The notes below the pieces were generated by a model that was not told the DNA's origin, searched no databases, and was given only the letters and a program-made list of their open reading frames with translations. From Nitrospiraceae bacterium (GTDB lineage: Bacteria > Nitrospirota > Nitrospiria > Nitrospirales > Nitrospiraceae), in the NCBI GenBank assembly GCA_005800255.1, contig SYGW01000057.1:1-12997 (forward strand): 12,997 nt of DNA, in the 5' to 3' direction. A program made the translations under genes and the position numbers. This document shows, in pieces, positions 7,159 to 12,997 of the stretch (the stretch's first letter is position 1; each line of letters starts with the position of its first letter).

Positions 7159-7327
7159 CGCCAACCGCATGAGGAACCCGGTCGATGGTCGGAAGCTGGA
7201 AGATACGTGGCAAAGCGAAATGCCGGTGGGCCCCCCTCTCAACAAGTGATTGTCTGTCACGCTGGCGGGACCACCTCCGGATTGTGCCCATCCTGAGTCC
7301 GCCCATCGCCGCGCGCTTCTGCCATCA

Positions 7328-7357
7328 GGGCCGCGCTGCTCTTCGGCGGCGCGGCCC
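7328..7357 (+). terminator. Strong GC hairpin, terminator-like
   Basis: GGGCCGCGCTGC (7328-7339) pairs with GCGGCGCGGCCC (7346-7357) over 12 positions with one G-T wobble, closing a six-base loop that contains TTCG. Only two T residues follow, so classic intrinsic termination is doubtful. It is the most stable structure in the gap and sits 93 nt before the ribbon-helix-helix gene. Confidence 0.4.
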
Positions 7358-7440
7358 TTCAACCTGACAAGGAGCCACAGGACTGCAGAACATTAACATC
7401 GGCTAGACAAACGGACCGACTCATTCACACCTAACCTTGC

Positions 7441-7446
7441 GAGGGA
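7441..7446 (+). promoter_or_regulatory. Ribosome binding site of the ribbon-helix-helix gene
   Basis: GAGGGA lies 4 nt before the ATG at 7451 and supports that start. An intact ribosome binding site shows the gene was translated at least until recently. Confidence 0.55.
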
Positions 7447-7450
7447 CAAA

Positions 7451-7827
7451 ATGTCGCTAAGCCAACAGACCAGTTCACGCAACATATCCAAGGAACAACC
7501 TGTCAGGCAGACGAACCAGACGGCCAAAGCGAGTACAGCTGAAACGCCGCCTCCGCGAATGGTCCGGCTGACCGTCAGCCTCCCAGGAGAGCTCGTCGAT
7601 CGGCTACGCAATGCCGTGTACTGGAGTCCTGGATTAACGCTCGCCTGGCTGATCGCTAAATCCCTGCAACATCTCTGGCAGAAATGGAGTCCTTGCAGCA
7701 GGAACCCTTTCCACGACGAACCACTGCGCTCCGCGCTGGGCGCCCTCGATTGGTCGGTCAGATCATGCACCCGCCCATTCAGGCGGGCCTACCCAGCAAT
7801 GAGCCACCAGACAGGCTGAAGCCATGA
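7451..7827 (+). pseudogene. Ribbon-helix-helix-like small protein, frameshifted
   Basis: Residues 36-75 look like a ribbon-helix-helix DNA-binding unit: a strand VRLTVSL (38-44), a helix ELVDRLRNAV and a second helix LTLAWLIAKSL. Small proteins of this type usually continue into an EPFPxR...LRxGRP tail. That tail is present (MESLQQEPFPRRTTALRAGRP, reading from 7684), but in the -1 frame. The original frame runs instead through unrelated residues to a stop at 7817-7819. Adding one A to the AAA at 7682-7684 joins the two parts into a 125-residue protein ending at 7827. No slippery heptamer fits a programmed -1 shift. This is either a true one-base deletion or a sequencing error. The N-terminal 35 residues are polar and probably disordered. 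Function beyond likely DNA binding is unknown; the RHH assignment comes from pattern only. Confidence 0.65.
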
Positions 7828-7920
7828 CCAAAGCCAGACCGGAGTCGCACCAGTCCATTAAGTGATCGGCGGAGGCTCGATATTTCCTGCGTTGAGCAAA
7901 ACACACGCTGCAATGCCTCT

Positions 7921-7942
7921 TGAGATTCAGGCAAGAATCTCA
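7921..7942 (+). promoter_or_regulatory. Perfect hairpin or operator-like palindrome upstream of the response regulator
   Basis: TGAGATTC (7921-7928) and GAATCTCA (7935-7942) form a perfect 8-bp inverted repeat around AGGCAA. It ends 28 nt before the response regulator ATG at 7971. The position suits a leader-mRNA hairpin or a dimeric regulator's binding site; there is no T-run. Confidence 0.45.
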
Positions 7943-7970
7943 GGACGCACGCTTCCTAGAAGAGAGGCAG

Positions 7971-8398
7971 ATGAACATCCCGACTGGCCGCCAGGCCATC
8001 CTCCTCGTCGATGACGATCCAGATATTTTAACTGCGCTACATGACCTTCTTGAGCATGACGGATTTCTCGTGACCGGAGTGTCAACATGCCGCGGTGCGC
8101 TGTCCCAAATAAAAACAGCCAAGTTTGCCGCGGTCCTGCTCGATATTGGACTGCCGGATGGAGATGGGATCTCCGCCCTCGAAACCATTCAAACTCTCGC
8201 CCCCTCCCTCCCTGTGATTATTCTCACCGCCTTTACATCCAGGACCACCGGGCAAAATCCTTGTCCAGAGGCGCGTTCTCCTACCTCACCAAGCCCTATA
8301 ATCGCGATGAGCTACGTACAGTTCTACGGCGAGCCGTTGAAATGAGTCGGCCTCCGGAGCCGCCCGACAGCCAGCAGAAAGCTGAAACGGGAACGTGA
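7971..8398 (+). pseudogene. Single-domain CheY-like response regulator, frameshifted
   Basis: This is a phosphoryl-receiver protein with no output domain. The acidic pocket D14-D16, the phospho-acceptor D58 (LLDIGLPDGDG) and the switch threonine T86 (ILTAFTS) are in one frame. The conserved lysine and cis-proline (SYLTKPY, K108-P109 after correction) and the last helix (ELRTVLRRAVE) lie in the -1 frame, ending at 8396-8398. The uncorrected frame stops at 8343-8345 after 34 unrelated residues. One extra A in the AAAA at 8254-8257 restores a 142-residue protein. The ATG at 7971, preceded by AGAGAGG, matches where receiver domains begin; an in-frame upstream start at 7920 adds unlike residues. 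No histidine kinase lies in the window. As read, the product would lack the lysine and should not signal; a sequencing error is the main alternative. Confidence 0.85.
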
Positions 8399-8418
8399 AC
8401 TGAGCGCTGAGCGATCAG

Positions 8419-8438
8419 AGTTTCCCGGCCGGCAAACT
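8419..8438. repeat. Near-perfect 20-nt palindrome between convergent genes
   Basis: AGTTTCCCGGCCGGCAAACT is self-complementary except for one base pair position. It sits between the 3' ends of the response regulator (plus) and the oxygenase (minus). It could act as a weak two-way transcription end, though no flanking T-runs are seen, or as a protein site. Confidence 0.35.
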
Positions 8439-8449
8439 TTCAGGACTTG

Positions 8450-9199
8450 TTATGAGTGCGGTCGTTTGGAAGCTGTCAGGGCCTGCTTGAAAACCATGCG
8501 GAGGCCGAAGTAGGCAAAGGAGTCTTTGAGGTTGGAGTACAGCCGCTTAAAAAATCCCATATCTGGATTAGTCACATATTCCATCGTCAGGGCAATCCGT
8601 TCTTCCCCCTCGCCAAGCGGAGTCACCGCATGCCAGAGTTTATCTCCGTTGAAGATCACAAGATCGCCGGGATGAGTGATCAGCTCAAGACGCTTGGGCG
8701 ATTTGACCGGATCATCTTTAAAGAGCTCGCAAACCAATTTGCACTGCGTCGAGCGATCGACCAGCCCCATCAATATGGTGTAGCGAGACCCCTTGTAGTA
8801 AGAAGTATCGTAGTGAAACCCGATGTGATCGCCCGGCTCCGTGTAGTAATAGAGGGCGCAGGAATGGGGATCGTTCTCGAGGCATAGGCTCAGCTTATTC
8901 TTCACCAGTCGCCTTAAGAGCTCGATGAAAGCCTCGGAGCGATAGAGATCGAGGAAACGCGGGGCCTTCTCTATTACCGTGTAATAGCTCACGCTCCCGC
9001 CTTTTTTATGGCCGGGAATGTAGTTGCGATTCAGCTCGCCCTTCACCCCCTGCGCCTGCGGAACGAGATACTCTTCCACGACAGACCGGGGAAGAAACTG
9101 CGGGATGAACAGGAACTCGTTCTGGCCCCAATACTCGGAAGAGAGCCGGTCGACATCCAACCGTTTGACTGCTGCATCGACTGCTTCAATTAAAGACAT
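8450..9199 (-). CDS. 2-oxoglutarate/Fe(II)-dependent oxygenase family protein
   Basis: The protein has the prolyl-4-hydroxylase-like double-stranded beta-helix signature. In numbering from the longer GTG start at 9232, the iron ligands are H140 and D142 (GFHYDTSYY) and H201 (KLWHAVTP), with R212 placed to bind the 2-oxoglutarate carboxylate. All key residues are present, so it should be active. The ATG at 9199 was chosen because AGGTGA lies 4-5 nt upstream on the minus strand; this gives 249 residues. No signal peptide is seen, so it should be cytoplasmic. It is the last gene of the rsmA-ftsK-lolA run, 57 nt after lolA, and is probably co-transcribed. The substrate could be a protein side chain, a lipid or a small molecule; nothing in the sequence decides this. 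Confidence 0.85.
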   Translation of the reverse strand: MSLIEAVDAAVKRLDVDRLSSEYWGQNEFLFIPQFLPRSVVEEYLVPQAQGVKGELNRNYIPGHKKGGSVSYYTVIEKAPRFLDLYRSEAFIELLRRLVKNKLSLCLENDPHSCALYYYTEPGDHIGFHYDTSYYKGSRYTILMGLVDRSTQCKLVCELFKDDPVKSPKRLELITHPGDLVIFNGDKLWHAVTPLGEGEERIALTMEYVTNPDMGFFKRLYSNLKDSFAYFGLRMVFKQALTASKRPHS

Positions 9200-9203
9200 T
9201 CGG

Positions 9204-9210
9204 TTCACCT
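9204..9210 (-). promoter_or_regulatory. Ribosome binding site deciding the oxygenase start
   Basis: On the minus strand AGGTGAA lies 4 nt before the ATG at 9199. The upstream in-frame GTG at 9232 has no comparable site, so the shorter protein is preferred. Confidence 0.55.
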
Positions 9211-9256
9211 GCTCCTCACTCGTCCCGTTCACCGCCTCTGATCCGTCCCGCAGGCC

Positions 9257-9982
9257 TTACTGCGGAACGCTGAAGACCGGAGCTTTCACCACTTCCACAT
9301 CGGCCGGCAACTTCAGCTCGAACAATGCATCGCCAAGCCCCAGATTGGATTGAAGCGACGAAAACTCAAAGCTCGCGACATTGCCGCTCATTTCATGCAG
9401 CGTAACCGTCCGGATGAAATAGGTCTTGGGGAACACTTCCAGAACGATCCGTTGCACCGATCGTCCCGCCTCGCCCTCTTGCGACTTCGGCAGAAGAGTG
9501 AGCAGCCTAAGCCATCCCGCGCCTCGACCATTCCCCGGCGTCGGCTCAATGTGGAACGACTGCTCCAACTTCGCCGCCCCGAGCAAAAGCTCCAGTGGAG
9601 CCTTCGAGGCAGCCATCTGTGTCAGCTTGCCCACCAAGACCTGCTTATGCTCCGGCACATACACTTTGACATCATCATGATTGACGTAAATGTCCTCGAT
9701 CGACGGATCGAGATAACTCCATCGCAGCCGGCCAGGCTTTTTGATCGAGACCTTCCCCGACGAAGTGATGGGCCGATCGAATCCCTCAATCCTGGTCTTC
9801 TGCGTAAAGTCCGCCTGAAGATCCTTGGTCTTCTCATAGCGAGCCTGGAGCTGCTTGACCACCTCCCGCACTTCCTTCAGCGCGACCGCATCATTCTCCT
9901 CAGCCCCAACGAACGGCATTGACAAGAAAGTTCCCAGGCAAACGACTACAAGTCCTACCCTCACCACCCCACACCAGCTCAT
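9257..9982 (-). CDS. lolA: LolA, periplasmic outer-membrane lipoprotein carrier
   Basis: LolA takes lipoproteins from the LolCDE transporter in the inner membrane and carries them across the periplasm. The 241-residue product begins with a signal peptide (hydrophobic 8-21, likely cleavage after VGA at 27). The mature part carries family hallmarks: LQARYEKTKDLQADFTQ, the GKVSIKKPGRLRWSY strand and a VYVPEHKQVLVG segment. The length is in the upper normal range. Its ATG overlaps the ftsK stop by 4 nt (ATGA), a strong sign of translational coupling, and GGAAGAGG upstream can serve as ribosome binding site. The gene implies a diderm host with an outer membrane. ftsK followed by lolA is a common order in bacteria, which supports the call. 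Confidence 0.95.
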   Translation of the reverse strand: MSWCGVVRVGLVVVCLGTFLSMPFVGAEENDAVALKEVREVVKQLQARYEKTKDLQADFTQKTRIEGFDRPITSSGKVSIKKPGRLRWSYLDPSIEDIYVNHDDVKVYVPEHKQVLVGKLTQMAASKAPLELLLGAAKLEQSFHIEPTPGNGRGAGWLRLLTLLPKSQEGEAGRSVQRIVLEVFPKTYFIRTVTLHEMSGNVASFEFSSLQSNLGLGDALFELKLPADVEVVKAPVFSVPQ

Positions 9983-12393
9983 GCCTCTTCCGCCTCTCCC
10001 ACCGGCCCACGCCGCCCCACAACCTCTCTCCGCCCATCGCGGCCGGCCGCGCCGACGATGCCGTCTGTTTCCATTTGCTCGATCATCCTGGCCGCGCGCG
10101 GATAACCCACCCGCAACCGTCGCTGAATCAGCGAAGCGGAAGCCTGACCGGTCGACAGGACCAATTCTTTGGCCTGCTCGTACACTTCATCCAACGCCTC
10201 TTCCTCTTTCGCATCTTCCTGTTTCAGTGCGATCTGCAATTCTTGATTATAGGCAGGCTTGGCTTGATCCTTCACGAACTCCACCACACGGCGAACGTCG
10301 TCATCCGACACGAAGGACCCGTGCCCTCTCATGAGACGTCCAGTCCCCGAAGCCATATAGAGCATGTCCCCGCGGCCCAGGAGCGCCTCCGCGCCGTTGG
10401 CATCCAGGATGGTGCGGGAATCGGTCTTCGACGAGACTTGAAAGGCAATGCGGGCCGGAAAGTTCGCCTTGATCAAGCCGGTCAGCACGTCGACCGACGG
10501 GCGCTGCGTCGCCAGCACAAGATGGATGCCGGAGGCGCGGGCCATCTGCGCCAACCGCGCAATCTTGTCTTCCACTTCCTTCGGCGCCACCATCATCAAA
10601 TCCGCCAGCTCATCGATCATCACGACGATATAGGGCAAGGGCTCCGGCGGAGTCTTCGGAGGCGAAAACGACCCTGGGCTCCCCTCCGGAAGGGCCGTCT
10701 CTCCGGCAGAGAGCCGCTCCTCTTCGGACAGAAACTGGATGGGCAGCTCCGGCTGGTCCGCCTTGGCCGCCGACTCCGGCTCCAACACACCCTGCGTCCC
10801 CGCGACCTTGCGATTGTACGCATCGATGTTCCGCACCCCTGCCTCGGACAGCAGCTGATAACGCCGTTCCATTTCCGCCACAACCCAGCTGAGTCCGCGC
10901 GCCGCCGACTTCGGATCGGTGATGACCGGACGTAGCAGGTGCGGGATGCCGTCGTACGTTTGAAACTCCAGTCGCTTGGGATCGATCAGCAGCAGCTTGA
11001 CCTCATCGGGCCTGGCGGAAAACAGCAGACTCAAGAGCATCGTATTGAGGCCGACGCTTTTCCCCGCTCCGGTGGCACCGGCGACCAACAAGTGCGGCAT
11101 CGTTTTCAAGTCGGCAATCAGGGGCGCGCCGAAAATATCCTTCCCCAGAGCCAAACTAAGCTTCGATTTGGCGCGCGAGAAGGCCTCACTCGTCACCACT
11201 TCTTTCATCGACACCATTTCGCGATAGAGGTTCGGCACCTCGATTCCAACCACCGATTTCCCGGGAACCGGCGCGACGATCCGGAGACTGACCGCCTTCA
11301 AAGCCAAGGCGAGGTCATCGGCCAGATTCACAATACGCGCGACTTTGGTGCCGGCCGCCGGCTCGAACTCGTACATCGTCACAACCGGCCCTGGACGAAC
11401 CTCCGTCACCTTCCCCGCAATGCCAAAACTCAGCAGGGCGCGGGCCAACACATCGGATTGCGCCTTGATTTCCTCCTCCGTGACACGACCCACGGTAGCG
11501 GACGGATCGCTCAAGAGCAGAACCGGATCCGGCAGGGTATAGTCCCCCGCCTTCGCCGAGGAGACAAAGACCGGTTGCTCGGGCTCCGCCTCGCTCGTCT
11601 CCACCGGCTCAGGCGTCGGTTGCCGCGACGGCTGAATGACCGGCCAATCGAACGCCTGTTCCGCCGCCGCTTCAGGCAGCGTCTCTTCAATGACCGCGCA
11701 AATAGATTTCGACGACTTCTGTTTCGCTTTCTTGGGAGGCTCAGGAGCCGGCTCTGCCACTGACCGTTCCGGAATCCACCCGCGTACCCGTGTAACCAGC
11801 GCGCTCCCCCAGCCTGGAAGCTTCTGAACGATCTCCGACAGAGAAATCGGTGTCGTGAAGAGCAGCGAGATCAGCAAACCGGCCATGATCAAAATATGGG
11901 CGCCGGTGCTGGCAAAATAGGCTCGCAGGCCCTCGGCCAGCATTTGCCCGATGAGGCCGCCCGCCACGCCGCGATAAATGAACCCGTTCGAGAGAGTCGG
12001 CACCGCTGTGACTTCGAGATGGAGAAAACCGCTGAGAAACAGGAGCGCCGCCAGCGACGCGCCGGCGTTCCGCAATCGAATCGACAGGTCGCTCTGGGTG
12101 AAACAACGGACGCCCATCAGGCCGAGCAGCAGAGGGAAGAGATAGGCCGCGCCACCGATCAACGAAAAAAGCGTCGACGCAAAGAAATCCCCGACCGATC
12201 CAATCAGATTCCGCGCAGGGACCGAAGCGGCGGCCACTGATTTCAATTCATGGGGCACGAAGGACACAAGGCTGAGGAGCGTCAGCAGGCTCGACGCGAT
12301 CAGGACAACTCCGATCACTTCTCGCTTGATGTGTGGCGGGGGAGCGGCGGCGCGGCGGGCTTCGCCCCGCTTGGCCGAGGTGGTAACAGCCAT
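9979..12393 (-). CDS. ftsK: FtsK/SpoIIIE DNA translocase
   Basis: FtsK anchors at the division septum and pumps chromosomal DNA so that dimers are resolved and chromosomes separate. This 804-residue protein has four hydrophobic segments at about 24-45, 69-97, 109-128 and 160-180, and a charged, proline-rich linker (205-285) that is short compared with E. coli FtsK. The motor follows, with Walker A GATGAGKS at 439-446 and Walker B VVMIDE at 590-595. The stretch LATQRPSVDVLTGLIKANFP (627-646) is typical of the family. A poorly conserved loop at about 531-586 precedes Walker B. The winged-helix gamma domain (about 735-793, GYPRAARMIEQME) would read KOPS-type polarity sequences. The start at 12393 lacks a Shine-Dalgarno sequence, and a -10-like TATGCT sits 12 nt upstream. 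It overlaps lolA by 4 nt. Confidence 0.97.
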   Translation of the reverse strand: MAVTTSAKRGEARRAAAPPPHIKREVIGVVLIASSLLTLLSLVSFVPHELKSVAAASVPARNLIGSVGDFFASTLFSLIGGAAYLFPLLLGLMGVRCFTQSDLSIRLRNAGASLAALLFLSGFLHLEVTAVPTLSNGFIYRGVAGGLIGQMLAEGLRAYFASTGAHILIMAGLLISLLFTTPISLSEIVQKLPGWGSALVTRVRGWIPERSVAEPAPEPPKKAKQKSSKSICAVIEETLPEAAAEQAFDWPVIQPSRQPTPEPVETSEAEPEQPVFVSSAKAGDYTLPDPVLLLSDPSATVGRVTEEEIKAQSDVLARALLSFGIAGKVTEVRPGPVVTMYEFEPAAGTKVARIVNLADDLALALKAVSLRIVAPVPGKSVVGIEVPNLYREMVSMKEVVTSEAFSRAKSKLSLALGKDIFGAPLIADLKTMPHLLVAGATGAGKSVGLNTMLLSLLFSARPDEVKLLLIDPKRLEFQTYDGIPHLLRPVITDPKSAARGLSWVVAEMERRYQLLSEAGVRNIDAYNRKVAGTQGVLEPESAAKADQPELPIQFLSEEERLSAGETALPEGSPGSFSPPKTPPEPLPYIVVMIDELADLMMVAPKEVEDKIARLAQMARASGIHLVLATQRPSVDVLTGLIKANFPARIAFQVSSKTDSRTILDANGAEALLGRGDMLYMASGTGRLMRGHGSFVSDDDVRRVVEFVKDQAKPAYNQELQIALKQEDAKEEEALDEVYEQAKELVLSTGQASASLIQRRLRVGYPRAARMIEQMETDGIVGAAGRDGRREVVGRRGPVGEAEEA

Positions 12394-12405
12394 GATCGCG
12401 ATGCT

Positions 12406-12411
12406 AGCATA
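12406..12411 (-). promoter_or_regulatory. Possible -10 element for ftsK
   Basis: On the minus strand this reads TATGCT, ending 12 nt before the ftsK ATG. It lies within the palindrome ATGCTAGCAT (12401-12410). The -35 at standard spacing is poor. If used, the leader would be about 6-7 nt with no ribosome binding site. Read-through from rsmA, 81 nt upstream, is an alternative. Confidence 0.3.
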
Positions 12412-12474
12412 GGGAATCGGTCATTTCAAACGAAGACCGACGAGAAAGCGCCCTCAGGAAGCTCGCGCACCGCC

Positions 12475-12997
12475 TCAGCCAAATTCAGCAGCCAGCCGGA
12501 GAAAGTCTTCGACCGACAGGGTCTCAGCCCGGCGGGTCGGAGCAATTTCCAATCGTTGCAGGGCCTCAGTGATACGGGAAAGCTCATACCCTTCGTCCCG
12601 CAAAGAGTTGATCAGCGTTTTCCTCCGATGCGCAAAGGCCGCCTTCACGAGGGCGAGAAACGAAACTTCGGCCTCCGGGCTAAGCCTCCGGTCCTCTTTC
12701 GCGCGCAACATCACCACTGCCGAGGCGACCTCCGGCCTGGGGCGAAAACATTGAGCCGAAACACGAAACGATTTCGTGATATCGGCGGCATACTGCGCCA
12801 TCACGGAAAGGACGCCATAGTCCGATCCGCCAGGCTTGGCCACCAATCGGTCTGCAACTTCGGATTGCAGCATGAGCACCATCCGGGGAAACCGTCCTCG
12901 CTGGTCCAGCAATCGAAAGAGCAGGGGGGTCGAAATGTAGTAGGGCAGATTGGCGACGACGATCGTCCCTATCGGGAGCCGTTCGACCGGATAGGCC
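12475..12997 (-). CDS. rsmA: RsmA (KsgA), 16S rRNA dimethyladenosine transferase (3' part)
   Basis: RsmA dimethylates two adjacent adenines near the 3' end of 16S rRNA during small-subunit maturation. The window holds the last 173 codons; the gene runs off the right edge, so the N-terminal SAM-binding motifs are not visible. The catalytic motif IV ([10 protein letters not shown]) is encoded just inside the edge, at about 12935-12964 on the minus strand. It is followed by the family segment [14 protein letters not shown], the C-terminal [19 protein letters not shown] signature, and the [13 protein letters not shown] helix. The end, [12 protein letters not shown], is a normal family terminus, so the gene appears intact at its 3' end. 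It precedes ftsK by 81 nt on the same strand. Confidence 0.97.
   Translation of the reverse strand, partial: AYPVERLPIGTIVVANLPYYISTPLLFRLLDQRGRFPRMVLMLQSEVADRLVAKPGGSDYGVLSVMAQYAADITKSFRVSAQCFRPRPEVASAVVMLRAKEDRRLSPEAEVSFLALVKAAFAHRRKTLINSLRDEGYELSRITEALQRLEIAPTRRAETLSVEDFLRLAAEFG

Larger units (their letters stand above)
6934..7450. other. 517-nt intergenic region without a credible gene
   Basis: No reading frame here has recognisable content or a convincing start. The stretch contains four stem-forming repeats (6981-7010, 7073-7102, 7126-7158, 7328-7357), more than expected for plain spacer. No tRNA, known riboswitch core or insertion-sequence end was recognised. It could hold a small structured RNA or the decayed remains of a gene. 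Confidence 0.5.

Noticed and set aside
7075..7362. Minus-strand frame of 95 codons in the intergenic region
   Set aside because: No ribosome binding site, no motif, and it crosses the strong inverted repeats.
7660..7690. Programmed -1 ribosomal frameshift in the ribbon-helix-helix gene
   Set aside because: No X-XXY-YYZ slippery heptamer is present in the zero frame and no clear downstream pseudoknot is seen. A simple base loss explains it better.
9919..10935. Plus-strand open frame of 338 codons
   Set aside because: It is antisense to ftsK and lolA; very rich in Arg, His and Leu and without a domain.
1..12997. tRNA genes, CRISPR arrays, insertion sequences or phage attachment sites
   Set aside because: No T-loop GGTTCGAATCC-type motif, no regularly spaced repeats, no transposase-like frame and no long direct repeats were found by eye.

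Overview
The window is a GC-rich, densely coded bacterial chromosome segment with no sign of phage, plasmid, insertion sequence, CRISPR or tRNA. The gene content best fits a Nitrospirota-type (Nitrospira-like) genome. The main reason is the pairing of a universal-stress-protein/PCP_red fusion with an AhbD/NirJ-like SPASM radical SAM protein that also carries PCP_red. The lineage is an inference from gene content and was not checked by a search.

Layout. (1) 1-178, minus: the first 59 codons of uvrA. (2) 250-2665, plus: a UbiE/MenG-type quinone C-methyltransferase followed 4 nt later by a radical SAM protein with a B12-binding-like N-terminus. (3) 2824-6933, plus: the most unusual part. It holds a 707-residue protein with two ATP-type USP domains, three PCP_red-like domains and a zinc ribbon. 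A radical SAM/SPASM protein ending in a fourth PCP_red domain overlaps it by 1 nt. A small four-helix CopD-like membrane protein follows. (4) 6934-7450: about 500 nt without a credible gene but with several inverted repeats. (5) 7451-8398, plus: a ribbon-helix-helix-like gene and a single-domain response regulator. Each is broken by an apparent one-base loss, and one extra A in a short A run restores either frame. (6) 8450-12997, minus: rsmA (partial), ftsK, lolA and a 2-oxoglutarate/Fe(II) oxygenase, in that transcription order.

How the genes may work together. Block 3 looks like one functional unit. PCP_red is otherwise known as the C-terminal domain of the B subunit of dark-operative protochlorophyllide reductase, and the radical SAM protein resembles enzymes that trim heme side chains. 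A reasonable inference is that the unit handles a tetrapyrrole-like or other bulky ligand: the USP fusion as nucleotide-sensing binding partner, the radical SAM protein as modifying enzyme, and the membrane protein as acceptor or transporter. No substrate can be read from sequence. Block 6 is housekeeping (rRNA methylation, chromosome segregation, lipoprotein transport) with an uncharacterised oxygenase added. uvrA and ftsK both have a -10-like element 10-12 nt before the ATG and no Shine-Dalgarno sequence, which suggests leaderless or nearly leaderless transcripts.
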